NCBI GenBank assembly: GCA_937916515.1
Contig: CALFSX010000215.1
Location: 45,068 to 109,067 of the forward strand
DNA from: an uncultured Planctomycetaceae bacterium
GTDB lineage: Bacteria > Planctomycetota > Planctomycetia > Planctomycetales > Planctomycetaceae
Reading direction: 5' to 3'
Length of the DNA: 64,000 bases
Positions 37,028 to 46,112 of the stretch are shown here, in pieces. The notes beneath the pieces were generated by a model that did not search any database, was not told the DNA's origin, and saw only the letters and a program-made list of their open reading frames with translations. The stretch's first letter is position 1. Each line of letters opens with the position of its first letter. The position numbers were made by a program, and so were the translations under genes.

Positions 37028-38422
37028 ATGCTGAGACTCACCGGGCAACAACAGCAACACCGACTCTTCAATAACGGTTTTTCAAGGCGCAGTTTGATCA
37101 ATATCGGCACGTTGGCAGCGATGGGTACGGCAGGTGGCTGGACCTTGCCGTCTCTGCTAAAGGCCGATGAAGCAGCAGGTCGGAAGAACAACCCAAAATC
37201 TGTCATTATGATTTACCTGGTCGGAGGTCCACCGCATCAGGACATGTTCGATCTGAAACCGGAAGCCCCAAGAGAGTTTGCAGGTCCCTGGAAGCCGATC
37301 GCAACCAATGTTCCGGGCATGGATATTTGCGAGGCTTTTCCGCAACTCGCCAAATTAGGTGACAAGCTGACCATTATTCGATCGCTGGTCGGAAATCAGG
37401 CAGAGCATGATGCCGTGCAGGTCTTCAACGGACGTGATCCGAAGAATCCAAAGCCGTCTGGTGGATGGCCGCAGTTTGGTTCGATGGTCTCCCGTGTCCT
37501 TGGCACCGCCACTCCCACAGCGCCTCCATTCGTTAGTCTGTGTTATCAGTGTTCCCACGGTCCTTACAACGAACCTGGCCCGGGGTTTCTCGGCACATCA
37601 CATGCCCCGTTTCGCCCAATGGGGCCAACGAGGCACGACATGGTACTTAACGGCGTATCGCTGGAACGGCTGGCTGATCGAAAGTCGCTCTTAAAGAGTG
37701 TTGACCAATTAAGGCGAGACATTGACGCGACAATGACGATGACAGGTATGGACACGTTTACGGAACAGGCGATGGGACTTCTCACTTCGTCCCGACTTGC
37801 AGAAGCTCTGGATCTTTCGAAGGAAGATCCCAAAGTTGTCGAACGTTATGGCACGGGAGATCCAACCAAATTTATGGATGGCAACGGAGCACCTCGTGTG
37901 CCTCAAAGTCTGCTGGTGGCTCGCCGACTGGTCGAAGCGGGCGTCCGCGTGGTTACCTTGAACTACAGCAAGTGGGACTGGCACGGCGGGACGAATGCCG
38001 AGGGGCGAGCCAACAATTCCATCTTTGTGCGCGAGCGGGAGGACTTTCCCGTCTTCGACCAATGTGTCAGCGCGCTGGTGGAAGATCTGCATCAACGAGG
38101 TCTGGCCGATGACTGTGCAGTGATTGTCTGGGGAGAATTTGGACGGACTCCAAAGATCAGCAACATTGTCGGTCGCGATCATTGGCCGCAAGTGAACTGC
38201 GCGTTGATGGCTGGCGGAGGAATGAGGCATGGTCAGGTGATCGGAGCCACGGATCGTATCGCAGGAGAAGCGATCTCCAGGCCCGTAACATTTGGTGAAG
38301 TCTATGCAACGCTTTTTCATCACCTGGGAATCGGCGTAGATCAGACCACAATCGCCGACAATAATGGCCGCCCGCAATATCTAGTCGCCGATGGCGGCAA
38401 GGTCATGCGGGAACTAATATGA
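37028..38422 (+). CDS. DUF1501 protein with Tat signal (lone copy)
   Basis: The 464-residue protein begins with a twin-arginine signal, FSRRSLINIGTLAAMG, within residues 17-35. The DUF1501 body (sulfatase-like alkaline-phosphatase fold) follows with SVIMIYLVGGPPHQDMFDLKP, VTLNYSKWDWHGGTN and VIVWGEFGRTPKIS. The GGPPHQDMFD and GEFGRTP segments are the conserved metal-site-like motifs of the family. The usual upstream DUF1549/DUF1553 cytochrome partner is missing, so it is alone here. It may act on extracytoplasmic polysaccharide or sulfate esters, as other members are suspected to do, but this is inference. Confidence 0.88.
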   Translation: MLRLTGQQQQHRLFNNGFSRRSLINIGTLAAMGTAGGWTLPSLLKADEAAGRKNNPKSVIMIYLVGGPPHQDMFDLKPEAPREFAGPWKPIATNVPGMDICEAFPQLAKLGDKLTIIRSLVGNQAEHDAVQVFNGRDPKNPKPSGGWPQFGSMVSRVLGTATPTAPPFVSLCYQCSHGPYNEPGPGFLGTSHAPFRPMGPTRHDMVLNGVSLERLADRKSLLKSVDQLRRDIDATMTMTGMDTFTEQAMGLLTSSRLAEALDLSKEDPKVVERYGTGDPTKFMDGNGAPRVPQSLLVARRLVEAGVRVVTLNYSKWDWHGGTNAEGRANNSIFVREREDFPVFDQCVSALVEDLHQRGLADDCAVIVWGEFGRTPKISNIVGRDHWPQVNCALMAGGGMRHGQVIGATDRIAGEAISRPVTFGEVYATLFHHLGIGVDQTTIADNNGRPQYLVADGGKVMRELI

Positions 38423-38591
38423 AAGTCATCAACGGTATCGCTGTTCGAAGGCAGTTCATTCGCCCCCAGTTGCCATGTTGAAGCATTGTGCCTGTGATAG
38501 AAACCAACGTCGCCGGCCTTTGGGCTGTGCCGCAGAGCCGGATTCCAGAGAATTCAGCTCCCTGACTTCTGGCAACTCATGTAGAGTTCAT

Positions 38592-40511
38592 CTACTTCAC
38601 AACTTCAGCTTTTAATTTGTCGTAACCTTTGGAGAATTCACTGACGGGTGTTGGTAGCCAGAAGTCGTTGACGGCTGCGAAATTCCATTTGGCTTTCAGG
38701 TTTTGCCGTTCCTTGTCAACCATGTGTTTCTTGCTTTCCATGACCCATGCTTTAATGATCGCAGCATTGGGGTCGTTGGTTTGTTCTGCGTAAACGGCCA
38801 GGGTAATGCGGCGAGCCATATCCCAGGCGTCCACGTTGCGAGCTTGTGATTCTCGATCGGTGAGTCGCTTCAATGAATCGCCAAGCAAGGTTGTTTGTTC
38901 TGTTGTCAGTTTTGCGTTCTGCAGTTGCTTCAGCAGCGAGACCGAAAAGCCTTTGCCAATATCACCGATGCGACTTACTGCGGCACCCCAGGCAGCGTGG
39001 TGCGGATTTGCGGTCACCTGATGAAGCTTCAACAGCACGCTTGGGTGAGTGTGATACGAAAAGCCCATCAGCGCCGATTCGCGAATTATGCCTGATTCCT
39101 CAGAATCATCGATCACCTTGACGAAGTCGTCGAAGCGTTCCGTGGCGGCAGTCTGAGGCAGGATGTAGGTATGCGCTAAAAACGCGGCCTGACGGATTTC
39201 GTTGTTGGAATGATTGGTGAGTGCTCGAACTGTCTTCAGCAATTCAGGGTCTCTGCGTCCGCTGACGACAATGCCACTTATTTCGCGGACAATCTGATGA
39301 GTGTAGACAACACCGGGGTCAGCCTGTTCACGCTGTGAATACTCAACCGCATCTTTGGCGTTGGACAAGTGATTGAATACATTGGCGACCTGCAGCGGTG
39401 GCAGATAGTCGCTGGAATCAACCGCGTCAAACTTGTCCGTCTTAAATCCACCGTACAACCGCTCGATCATGCCTTCCCAGGGTTCGATCTTGTCTTTGTG
39501 AGTCTCCAGCCAATGCTCGGCAAGGCCCGGGGCTGAAGTCAGCAGCGATTGAGCCTGCTGTTCGCCGTGACCCAGGTAGAACGGGCCAGCGGTGTGCCAG
39601 GCAACCACGCGAATCCAGTGCGGCGCGTCTGAGGTTTTTAATGCTTCTGCAACTCCATGAGTTTTGAAGGCGTCCGGTACGTAGATCGCCATCCATTCCA
39701 GCAGCTGAAATTCCTTCTTCTGCTTCAGAAACTCAACCCATGCTGGAATCTTTGTTGGCTCGCTGGCAATCTCAGCTGACAGCAATACCCACTTACCTTC
39801 CAGATCTGGAGCAGTCCATTCTGCCTCTGAAACAGGGGGCTTTGTTTCCTGGACGGCCGTCAAAATGATGCGAGATCCCTTCTGGTGATTGCCCTCATCG
39901 AACATGCCAGCGAGAAACGAATGACCGCCAAGACTCTGAACTTCTAATCCTTCAACACGTCCATTGATGATGTTGTAAACGCAGCGCAGTCGAGGACGTC
40001 CGTTGACAATCACGACCGTCCGGCGTCGGCCTGATGTCTGTGTTTGAGGATCAACCACCAGCTCCAGTGGATAGTCTCGAAGAGTTTGAGCAAGAAAATC
40101 AATGCGACCACTGGGCAGCAATCGTCGTTCTGGAAGTGTGCCGTAACGGCCGCTCAGGATACGCCCCGCAACCGATTGCCCGTCGTCGAATTCCGTGACC
40201 ACTTCGGCAATATGGTGGCCAGCAAAAATCAGTTCCAGTTCCTCGGCCGTGTAGCGGTTGGCCCCCTGGATGCCTCGAAAGCCAGCGATCGGCTCAACGT
40301 TCGGCCCCAGCGCAGAGACGGTGATCTTCAGGTTTTGCTGCTGCTTTGGTTCAACATTAAAATGCAGATCGGCCAGAGGTCGCTGGTCGTCATCATCGAT
40401 ATAGGCATGTTGCTTTGGCGATGGAGAATTCACCGAAGTTTGCGAAAACGCCGGAGGTCCGCACCAGGCACTGCCAAAAACCAGTGCCCCAGCGATCAAC
40501 AACTTTGACAT
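38592..40511 (-). CDS. large secreted protein of unknown function, HEAT-like part
   Basis: The 639-residue protein has a signal peptide (MSKLLIAGALVFGSAW, cut near AFSQ). Residues 40-330 have mixed beta character with several short repeats of no known family. Residues 390-560 are helical and have spaced segments such as NHSNNEIRQAAFLAHTYIL and SGIIRESALMGFSYHTHP, as in HEAT-like repeats. I recognise no enzyme motif and assign no function. It is the largest unknown gene in the window. It is convergent with the lone DUF1501 gene at about 170 bp and lies upstream of nothing on its own strand that looks related. Confidence 0.75.
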   Translation of the reverse strand: MSKLLIAGALVFGSAWCGPPAFSQTSVNSPSPKQHAYIDDDDQRPLADLHFNVEPKQQQNLKITVSALGPNVEPIAGFRGIQGANRYTAEELELIFAGHHIAEVVTEFDDGQSVAGRILSGRYGTLPERRLLPSGRIDFLAQTLRDYPLELVVDPQTQTSGRRRTVVIVNGRPRLRCVYNIINGRVEGLEVQSLGGHSFLAGMFDEGNHQKGSRIILTAVQETKPPVSEAEWTAPDLEGKWVLLSAEIASEPTKIPAWVEFLKQKKEFQLLEWMAIYVPDAFKTHGVAEALKTSDAPHWIRVVAWHTAGPFYLGHGEQQAQSLLTSAPGLAEHWLETHKDKIEPWEGMIERLYGGFKTDKFDAVDSSDYLPPLQVANVFNHLSNAKDAVEYSQREQADPGVVYTHQIVREISGIVVSGRRDPELLKTVRALTNHSNNEIRQAAFLAHTYILPQTAATERFDDFVKVIDDSEESGIIRESALMGFSYHTHPSVLLKLHQVTANPHHAAWGAAVSRIGDIGKGFSVSLLKQLQNAKLTTEQTTLLGDSLKRLTDRESQARNVDAWDMARRITLAVYAEQTNDPNAAIIKAWVMESKKHMVDKERQNLKAKWNFAAVNDFWLPTPVSEFSKGYDKLKAEVVK

Positions 40512-40812
40512 CGAATATTTTCCTTTCGCAACGACGACAACAATTTACCGTATGGTGTGGACAAAGTTGGCAGCCCTTCGCCCCACGAAAGGCGACCAAG
40601 CCTTATAGTAAATTGCTCGAAGACTTTGCTAACCTCGAATTGCCCGTCACGCGTGCAATCTGAACTGTCAGCTAACGAAAGTGATACGAAGTTTTGATGT
40701 GCGGCAACAGTCGAACTGTTGGGTGATTACAAAGTTCTTACAACGTTGGAATTTGAAGGACCTTCTGCCTGGAGCATTGCCAGGGAAACGCCGACAAATC
40801 CGAAGCTAATAC

Positions 40813-42327
40813 TTAAGTTCGGTTGGCGTTGCCAAACTTACGAGGAGTGACCTGGACACGTTCCTCAACATCAATCCGGCAGCGGCAATAGCGGAACGCA
40901 GCAGTAAACCAGACGATGATTTCATCGCCGAGGCCCTCACCAGCCTTGATCTTTGTGCGGATTTCCATCTTCGTACCGAAGCCGCCTTTCTGCACAAGGC
41001 CGTCGTCAAGGTACAGTTTTTCTGCCAGCATCCCGCCATTGTCAAAACGGATCAGGTGCCCTTTGTAGGTGACTTCCCAGACCAGTTGCTTCTTCAGTTG
41101 AACCGACACAATCATCGTTACAATTGCGGCCAGTAAGAGCCCTGCTGGAATTGCTGCGAACGCTCTGCCCGAAACCAACGCAACCACAATCGCCACCAGC
41201 ACAAGCAGATTGGCGGCAATAAACGTGACATGATGCAGTGTGCGATATCGAGTTTCCGTCACGTCCAATAACTTGTGCAATCGCACGGCAGAGCCAGTCG
41301 TGGCGGCTTCAGCTGTTGAAGATGCCACAGGCGTGCCCGGGGCCACAGGCGCTACGTGACTAGCCGACGAAAATGCTTCAACCGCAGACTTCACTTCACT
41401 GGCGTTTTGATACCGTCGGGAAGGTTCGGCTTCCAGAGCTCGCAACACCACTTCATCAATTCGAACGTCAACGCCAAGAGTTTTCGACGGCGGAGCAAAC
41501 CAGCCCATTGGAAGCTCGCCTGTCAGCAGCTCGTAGAAGACAACTCCCAGCGAATAAATGTCGGCTCGATGATCGACGTTTTTTGTGGTCGACATTTGTT
41601 CGGGCGCCATGTATTTCACAGTGCCCATCACCTGATGTGTGCCGGTCAGATTGTTGTCGTCCGCTTCATCGCCCTTCACCATTTTGGCGAGTCCGAAGTC
41701 TGCTATTTTTACTCGACCGCGTTTGTCCAACAGAATATTTTCCGGCTTAATATCGCGATGAACGACGCCTTCTTCATGAGCAAACTGCAGCGCGTCGCAG
41801 AGTGCTGGCACAATCCGCAGCGCTTCTTCCTGTTTGACATTTCCGGCGGCAATCGTGTCTCGCAGAGTCACGCCGTCTGCGAATTCCATCACAAAATAGA
41901 ACAAATCTTCAACCTGCCCAAAGTCGTACACGGCCACGATATTGGGATGATTCAGCTTCGCCAGCGTTCGAGCTTCTCGAAGAAATCGTTCGCCAAACGC
42001 AGGATCACCCTGAATTTCGCGAGGCAGTATTTTTACCGCCACAATCCGGTCCAGATCTGGCTGACGAGCTTTATAAACAGCCCCCATTCCGCCGCGGCCG
42101 ATCAGTTCCTGAATCTGCAGGCCTGGAAACAAAGCATCCAATTCGGCAGCCGATGGCGCCACGAATCCCTGCTTACCCGCCGCCGGTGTAACATAAGTTT
42201 GTTCAAATGCTGCACTGGCGGAAGAATCGTTGCTCGCGGATTTCAACAGGCATCCGGGGCAGAGATTTGCGGATTCATCACCAGAAGCTGCTGCTCCACA
42301 TTGTGGACAGGTGTTGGCTTTGTTCAT
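40813..42327 (-). CDS. transmembrane Ser/Thr kinase with zinc-ribbon N-terminus
   Basis: The 504-residue protein starts with a zinc ribbon, CPQCGAAASGDESANLCPGC. The kinase domain follows (about residues 75-320): LIGRGGMGAVYKA, VAVKIL, HRDIKPENILL and DFGLAK, with all catalytic residues present. A Ser/Ala-rich linker leads to two membrane spans (about 370-415). A C-terminal soluble domain of about 90 residues then lies on the cytoplasmic side, because the two spans return the chain. An ECF sigma factor gene lies upstream on the same strand, 306 bp away. In planctomycetes such sigma/kinase pairs are common, and phosphorylation of the sigma factor is a reasonable but untested idea. Confidence 0.9.
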   Translation of the reverse strand: MNKANTCPQCGAAASGDESANLCPGCLLKSASNDSSASAAFEQTYVTPAAGKQGFVAPSAAELDALFPGLQIQELIGRGGMGAVYKARQPDLDRIVAVKILPREIQGDPAFGERFLREARTLAKLNHPNIVAVYDFGQVEDLFYFVMEFADGVTLRDTIAAGNVKQEEALRIVPALCDALQFAHEEGVVHRDIKPENILLDKRGRVKIADFGLAKMVKGDEADDNNLTGTHQVMGTVKYMAPEQMSTTKNVDHRADIYSLGVVFYELLTGELPMGWFAPPSKTLGVDVRIDEVVLRALEAEPSRRYQNASEVKSAVEAFSSASHVAPVAPGTPVASSTAEAATTGSAVRLHKLLDVTETRYRTLHHVTFIAANLLVLVAIVVALVSGRAFAAIPAGLLLAAIVTMIVSVQLKKQLVWEVTYKGHLIRFDNGGMLAEKLYLDDGLVQKGGFGTKMEIRTKIKAGEGLGDEIIVWFTAAFRYCRCRIDVEERVQVTPRKFGNANRT

Positions 42328-42633
42328 GGTAGTTTTCTTAAAAGCTGGCGTTCAGATTGAATGTCTCGCCTGTAAATAGTGTCGGCTCAAAGGGTACTAC
42401 CGAACGCTTGCCGAATTGTGACCTCAAAATTTTTGATTTTTAAAAAAGGTCGGCAGATCCGCACCAAAATGAGAACGCAGCCTGTTCGGAGTGGCCGGGG
42501 TTGAACTGAGCTTGAGAAGGAAACCCCATGGGTTCGCTCGTACCTCGCTGCAACCACGGCCACGCATCTCGCTCCCATTTCGACAAGGATCTATTTAGCG
42601 GTGACGTCTTAGCGGTGACGTCGGTCGCAGAGC
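42328..42633. other. gap between sigma factor and kinase, with a repeat
   Basis: Most of this 306-bp stretch lacks features except repeat C copy 1 (42491-42566). The repeat ends in CACGGCCAC, complementary to the start GTGGCCGGG. Confidence 0.55.
42491..42566. repeat. dispersed element C, copy 1
   Basis: Begins GTGGCCGGGGTTGAACTGAG, continues CTTGAGAAGGAAACCCC and ends CAACCACGGCCAC, so the two ends are inverted. Copy 2 at 57594-57674 shares GTGGCCGGGGTTG and CTGAGCTTG and GAAGGAAACCCC. Confidence 0.82.
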
Positions 42634-43365
42634 CTATTTGTTGGGTGCTAATGATTGAAACATGCGGTTGATTTCGTCGTCGACATCAGCGGGATCGACA
42701 AGAGTGCGGCTGACTTCAGCCTTCAGAAGTTCTCGATAGCGTTTGCGAAGTCGAGATGCGGCTTGCCGTGCGGCCGTTTCTGAAATCTTCAATCGTTCGG
42801 CGATCGCTGCGTATTGCAGATCACCAGTCGCCGAATTCAGCGCGGGTTGCAGGGCATCGAATCGATCTGCTGAATCCGACAGTTCAAATTCTGCCCTTAG
42901 CCGATTCATCACCTGATCCAAAACAGTGAGTGTCCACGATCGATCGAAAATACGATCGGCCGTCATGTTATCCAGCATCGCATGTCCGAAGTGGCGTTCG
43001 CCGTCTTCAAAATCCAACGAGATTGCTAACCGCCCTCCGCCACGTTGCACAGCGTTATCTCGAACATACTCGCTGGCCATGAAGTTCTTCAAAGCCGTCA
43101 ACAAAAATGAGCGAAACCGTCCTCGATCAGGTGCGGCCTGACGTAACGAGTTTTTTGCAAGGACATGAGCAAAGAATCCCTGAGTCAGATCCTGAGCTTT
43201 ATGAACATCGCGAGTTTTGCCGCGAGCATAGGCATAAAGAGGCTTCCAATACAGTTCGCACAAAGTTGCGAGTGCCTGGTCCGCATTGGGGCCGTCCAAT
43301 CGGTTGATGACGCTCCAGTCTGTCGAAGCAAATTGCTGTTGTCGAATATTGGACGATGCTGGCAT
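42634..43365 (-). CDS. ECF-type sigma factor of planctomycete kind
   Basis: The 243-residue protein has sigma region 2 near residues 30-100, with ALATLCELYWKPLYAYARGK and AQDLTQGFFAHVLAK. A long linker follows, then region 4 near residues 175-220 with YAAIAERLKISETAARQAASRLRKRYRELLK. The GRFRSFLLTALKNFMASE segment is typical of the planctomycete sigma group that lacks an anti-sigma partner. It should direct RNA polymerase to a small set of promoters, probably in response to the adjacent kinase or other signals. It lies upstream of the transmembrane kinase gene on the same strand. Confidence 0.92.
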   Translation of the reverse strand: MPASSNIRQQQFASTDWSVINRLDGPNADQALATLCELYWKPLYAYARGKTRDVHKAQDLTQGFFAHVLAKNSLRQAAPDRGRFRSFLLTALKNFMASEYVRDNAVQRGGGRLAISLDFEDGERHFGHAMLDNMTADRIFDRSWTLTVLDQVMNRLRAEFELSDSADRFDALQPALNSATGDLQYAAIAERLKISETAARQAASRLRKRYRELLKAEVSRTLVDPADVDDEINRMFQSLAPNK

Positions 43366-43642
43366 GGGTACTCTGAAACCTTATCAGGAAATGATGTCTC
43401 AATTATTAGCCGATAATGCAATAAACGCCAGACTTTTGCTGCAGGTTGATAAACTCGAATCCATGAATGTTCACCTGAGTACCGGTTGCTTGAAGAACAC
43501 AGAAGACGTCCATGACAGTCACAGACTTGCAATAGTCGGTTTGATGAAACCGATTGCATGGATCGCTGAGCCTGAATTTTTCACTCGGATACTCTACTTC
43601 TGAGCCGATGGACCAGCACGATTTAATATCGGAAAACAGTAA

Positions 43643-44134
43643 GTGAACCAACGCTTCAATAAACGTGAATTCCTGTTTGCGGTAGGCATGTTGCTGCTGA
43701 TTCTTTTTCCGGTTGGTGGAATTGGGCTGTACTACCTTTTGCGGGCGGTGCCAGAACCGAATCAGCGTTTTGTTGTTCAGGTTACTCGCGATGCGACTCT
43801 GGAACTGAAAGGCGTTGCTTTTGCGTCACAGGGATCGCCGGGACGTAGTTGCTGGCGTGCCAACGGTGAAGCTTTTCCCGCCGATACGTTTGTCTCAAGT
43901 GGCGGCAACTGGTTGGAAAGTCACGCTTTCTATTTGACGCTTCAGCAGTCAAAGTTTGAGAATGCTGATCAAATGTCCGTTAAGTTACGGTCAAAGTCTA
44001 ATTCCGGATCTGGGTGGAGTGGCCGGACGGCATTTCAGGGAGACGTTGACAACTTCATACAAGAGATTGAACTCACCTACTCACCTACTCGCCCAAGTCG
44101 GGCTTCTGGAGCACCGCAGCATTTGATGTTTTGA
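43643..44134 (+). CDS. membrane-anchored protein, N-terminal part of a frameshifted gene
   Basis: The 163-residue ORF has an N-terminal membrane span (about residues 10-33), then a beta-rich extracytoplasmic region (QRFVVQVTRDATLELKG). At 44072-44087 an 8-bp tandem duplication CTCACCTA shifts the frame. The last 20 or so residues (PTRPSRASGAPQHLMF) are therefore out of the original frame. Removing one copy of the 8 bases joins this ORF to 44131-44559 without any stop, giving 302 residues. So this is either a real recent mutation or a sequencing/assembly error. I do not recognise the family. The start ATG at 43643 fits a membrane-anchored product. Confidence 0.7.
   Translation: MNQRFNKREFLFAVGMLLLILFPVGGIGLYYLLRAVPEPNQRFVVQVTRDATLELKGVAFASQGSPGRSCWRANGEAFPADTFVSSGGNWLESHAFYLTLQQSKFENADQMSVKLRSKSNSGSGWSGRTAFQGDVDNFIQEIELTYSPTRPSRASGAPQHLMF
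44072..44087. repeat. exact 8-bp tandem duplication causing a frameshift
   Basis: CTCACCTA occurs twice head to tail (44072-44079 and 44080-44087), with CTC of a third start. Deleting one copy restores one continuous frame through 43643-44559. Confidence 0.9.
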
Positions 44135-44559
44135 TTGCCAGCAAGGGAGCTCGTGTGATTGAAACAATTTCTTCGGTCGACGATGAGAAGGTGGTCCTGA
44201 TTGCTGGTCAGCCTGTCTATGTTTCCATCGATGAATCAGAAGATCCGACTGAAGTTCGCCGCCTTATGTTGGAATTTGGAAATTCGTTTCCAGATACGAT
44301 TCGTTTGTCGGCACTCATTACAGACAGTTCGAGCGGAAAATCGGTTCTCTACAGCGCAGGTTCTGGTACTCAGAGCCATGCGGACCCAGGGCGGCGACAC
44401 GTTGTAAGATTTCAGCCTCGCACCGCCACTGACTTCACTGCGGAAATCATGCTCACGGAATATGACCTGCAGGTTGAATTCTCAAACATATCACTGGCTC
44501 CTGAAGACTACACAACTCCCGTGATCTCTGAAGTGCAACCATCGAAACCAAAAGAGTAA
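44131..44559 (+). CDS. C-terminal part of the frameshifted membrane-anchored gene
   Basis: The 142-codon ORF starts at a TTG with no signal or ribosome site and is best read as the continuation of 43643-44134. In the restored frame the join reads ELTYSPKSGFWSTAAFDVLI, after which this ORF supplies ASKGARVIETISS and the rest. The sequence is beta-rich with no recognised domain. If translated alone it would lack the membrane anchor. Its reading frame otherwise shows no decay: no internal stops and normal composition, suggesting the break is recent or artificial. Confidence 0.6.
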   Translation: MIASKGARVIETISSVDDEKVVLIAGQPVYVSIDESEDPTEVRRLMLEFGNSFPDTIRLSALITDSSSGKSVLYSAGSGTQSHADPGRRHVVRFQPRTATDFTAEIMLTEYDLQVEFSNISLAPEDYTTPVISEVQPSKPKE

Positions 44560-44649
44560 ATCGTCGGCCCATCGCCCTCAATGTCCGCGCGCAGCAAGAA
44601 AGTGTTTGATTACATCTGTGCCAGACCGTTGGCTAACGATCTTGCACGG

Positions 44650-45648
44650 CTATGCCAACTGCAGATCTTCGAGTGCTTTGCAGGCAGCGTCGTGAATGTC
44701 GCAGACCGCACGTGCTTCCTCGCAAACGCTATGAGTCGCTCCGTAGGACGCCAGATATTGGCACGATGCGAAGTCGGCAGAAACTGCTTCGTATTCAGTA
44801 ATCCATCGTTTGCGTTTTGATAGTTGAGGCTCCGCGACAGGCCACACGCCTCGACCAAGGTAGATGTCGGGGTTGTATCCCATTCGCCACGGCTTTCCGG
44901 TTAAGCGAGCTCGAAAGCAATTCTGCTTCTGACACATGATGGCATACGTTGAATCGACACCCAACACCCGAAAAGCACGCTGAACATCCTCGGCACGAGG
45001 ATCAAACGTCTGGTGCATCGCCAGCAGTCGACAACCATTCGGCGATTGATATTGTCGAAGGTGCCATTGTGGATGGAGGTTGACGAATTTTTCGATTCGC
45101 GTTTTGATGACCTGATCGGCTCCGCCACGAAGATTGATCGACAACTGGCAAATGGCGTCGATCAGAAATGGAAACGCGACAGGGATCACCAGAAGCGAAA
45201 TGAGCCCCAGCAGCCGCGCAATGTTCCAGTTGCTGACGAGACTCATGACAGCGACGCTTGTTGAAATTCCCAGTACAATTCCCAGCAAAATGATGGAACA
45301 ATTCCCCGCTATCGATCCTGGATAATCGATGTCTGCAAACAGAACGTTGGGAGTGTTAAGGCACTGGGCTCCATAGGAATTTCGAGTGACCACGTTGTCG
45401 CCCAAACGATCAACGATTTCTTCTCGTATGGGATGACCGTCAGCTCCGCTGTATCCAAGTTTCTTTTCACGACGAGGAAGCTTTTCGCCCGAAACAATGC
45501 GACCAAATGCTTCACGCACCCGTTGATCGGCCTGATGCTGAGCGTCTTCCAGGCTGATATCGGACCAGCCATAACGTCGAACGGTAATCTGACGTTCGGC
45601 TGTCTTCCGTTGAATACGACCTTCTGCCCAGAACTCAGGAACGATCAT
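44650..45648 (-). CDS. membrane protein of unknown function downstream of DUF2809
   Basis: From the ATG at 45648, which overlaps the upstream stop as ATGA, the product is 332 residues. It has two membrane spans near residues 120-165 (CSIILLGIVLGISTSVAVMSLV and LLGLISLLVIPVAFPFLI). A cytoplasmic N-terminal region rich in charged residues (HQADQRVREAFGRIVSGE) comes first, and a soluble C-terminal half with NCFRARLTGKPWRMGYNPD and several cysteines comes last. I recognise no family. The frame opens 8 codons earlier, inside the DUF2809 gene. The coupling to DUF2809 and pyrK upstream suggests one transcript. Confidence 0.7.
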   Translation of the reverse strand: MIVPEFWAEGRIQRKTAERQITVRRYGWSDISLEDAQHQADQRVREAFGRIVSGEKLPRREKKLGYSGADGHPIREEIVDRLGDNVVTRNSYGAQCLNTPNVLFADIDYPGSIAGNCSIILLGIVLGISTSVAVMSLVSNWNIARLLGLISLLVIPVAFPFLIDAICQLSINLRGGADQVIKTRIEKFVNLHPQWHLRQYQSPNGCRLLAMHQTFDPRAEDVQRAFRVLGVDSTYAIMCQKQNCFRARLTGKPWRMGYNPDIYLGRGVWPVAEPQLSKRKRWITEYEAVSADFASCQYLASYGATHSVCEEARAVCDIHDAACKALEDLQLA

Positions 45649-46064
45649 TTTCGACTCCGGATCTTTCGCCAACTGATCTCACTTAGCCAGCCAATCGCAA
45701 TTCCTGTGGCATAGCACAGCAAGTCGCTGAACAGAAAACTGTAACCGAAGACAAGCCGCATGCCTGGCAGGTTGCGAATGTACTCAAGCCAGTCGGGATG
45801 AAACAACTGTGAGATTTCAATACTGGTGGCAAACATCATCGCCAGCAACGCCACGCGATTCGCAGTCGCTTTTGGCAGCAGAACGGCGAACATCAAATAC
45901 ACCATCAGTGCCCACAGAATGTCTCCGGAATAATCACGAACAACTTCGGGCAGAACTTTCGCGGCAGCCGATCGAGACGCCAGTCCCAGCAGCAGCACAA
46001 TCAAAAGCAAACCAGCAAACACAAACCTGTTGCGAACCGGCGCAGTTGGTGTTGTCGTATACAT
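45645..46064 (-). CDS. DUF2809/VanZ-like small membrane protein
   Basis: The 139-residue protein has four membrane spans. YSGDILWALMVYLMFAVLLP, SIEISQLFHPDW and FGYSFLFSDLLCYATGIAIGW match the DUF2809 family, which belongs to the VanZ-like membrane proteins. No biochemical function is known for the family. The ATG at 46064 is chosen; a TTG at 46112 directly after the pyrK stop would add 16 mostly charged residues. pyrK lies immediately upstream, and the next gene overlaps it by four bases. Confidence 0.8.
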   Translation of the reverse strand: MYTTTPTAPVRNRFVFAGLLLIVLLLGLASRSAAAKVLPEVVRDYSGDILWALMVYLMFAVLLPKATANRVALLAMMFATSIEISQLFHPDWLEYIRNLPGMRLVFGYSFLFSDLLCYATGIAIGWLSEISWRKIRSRK

Positions 46065-46112
46065 GCTGGGTGTTGCCTTGCGAGACTTCTGCCCCTGTTC
46101 GCGTTTCAGCAA

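Noticed and set aside
43286..43603. 105-codon ORF between the sigma factor and the frameshifted gene
   Set aside because: It overlaps the sigma factor start in antisense and has no recognisable feature.
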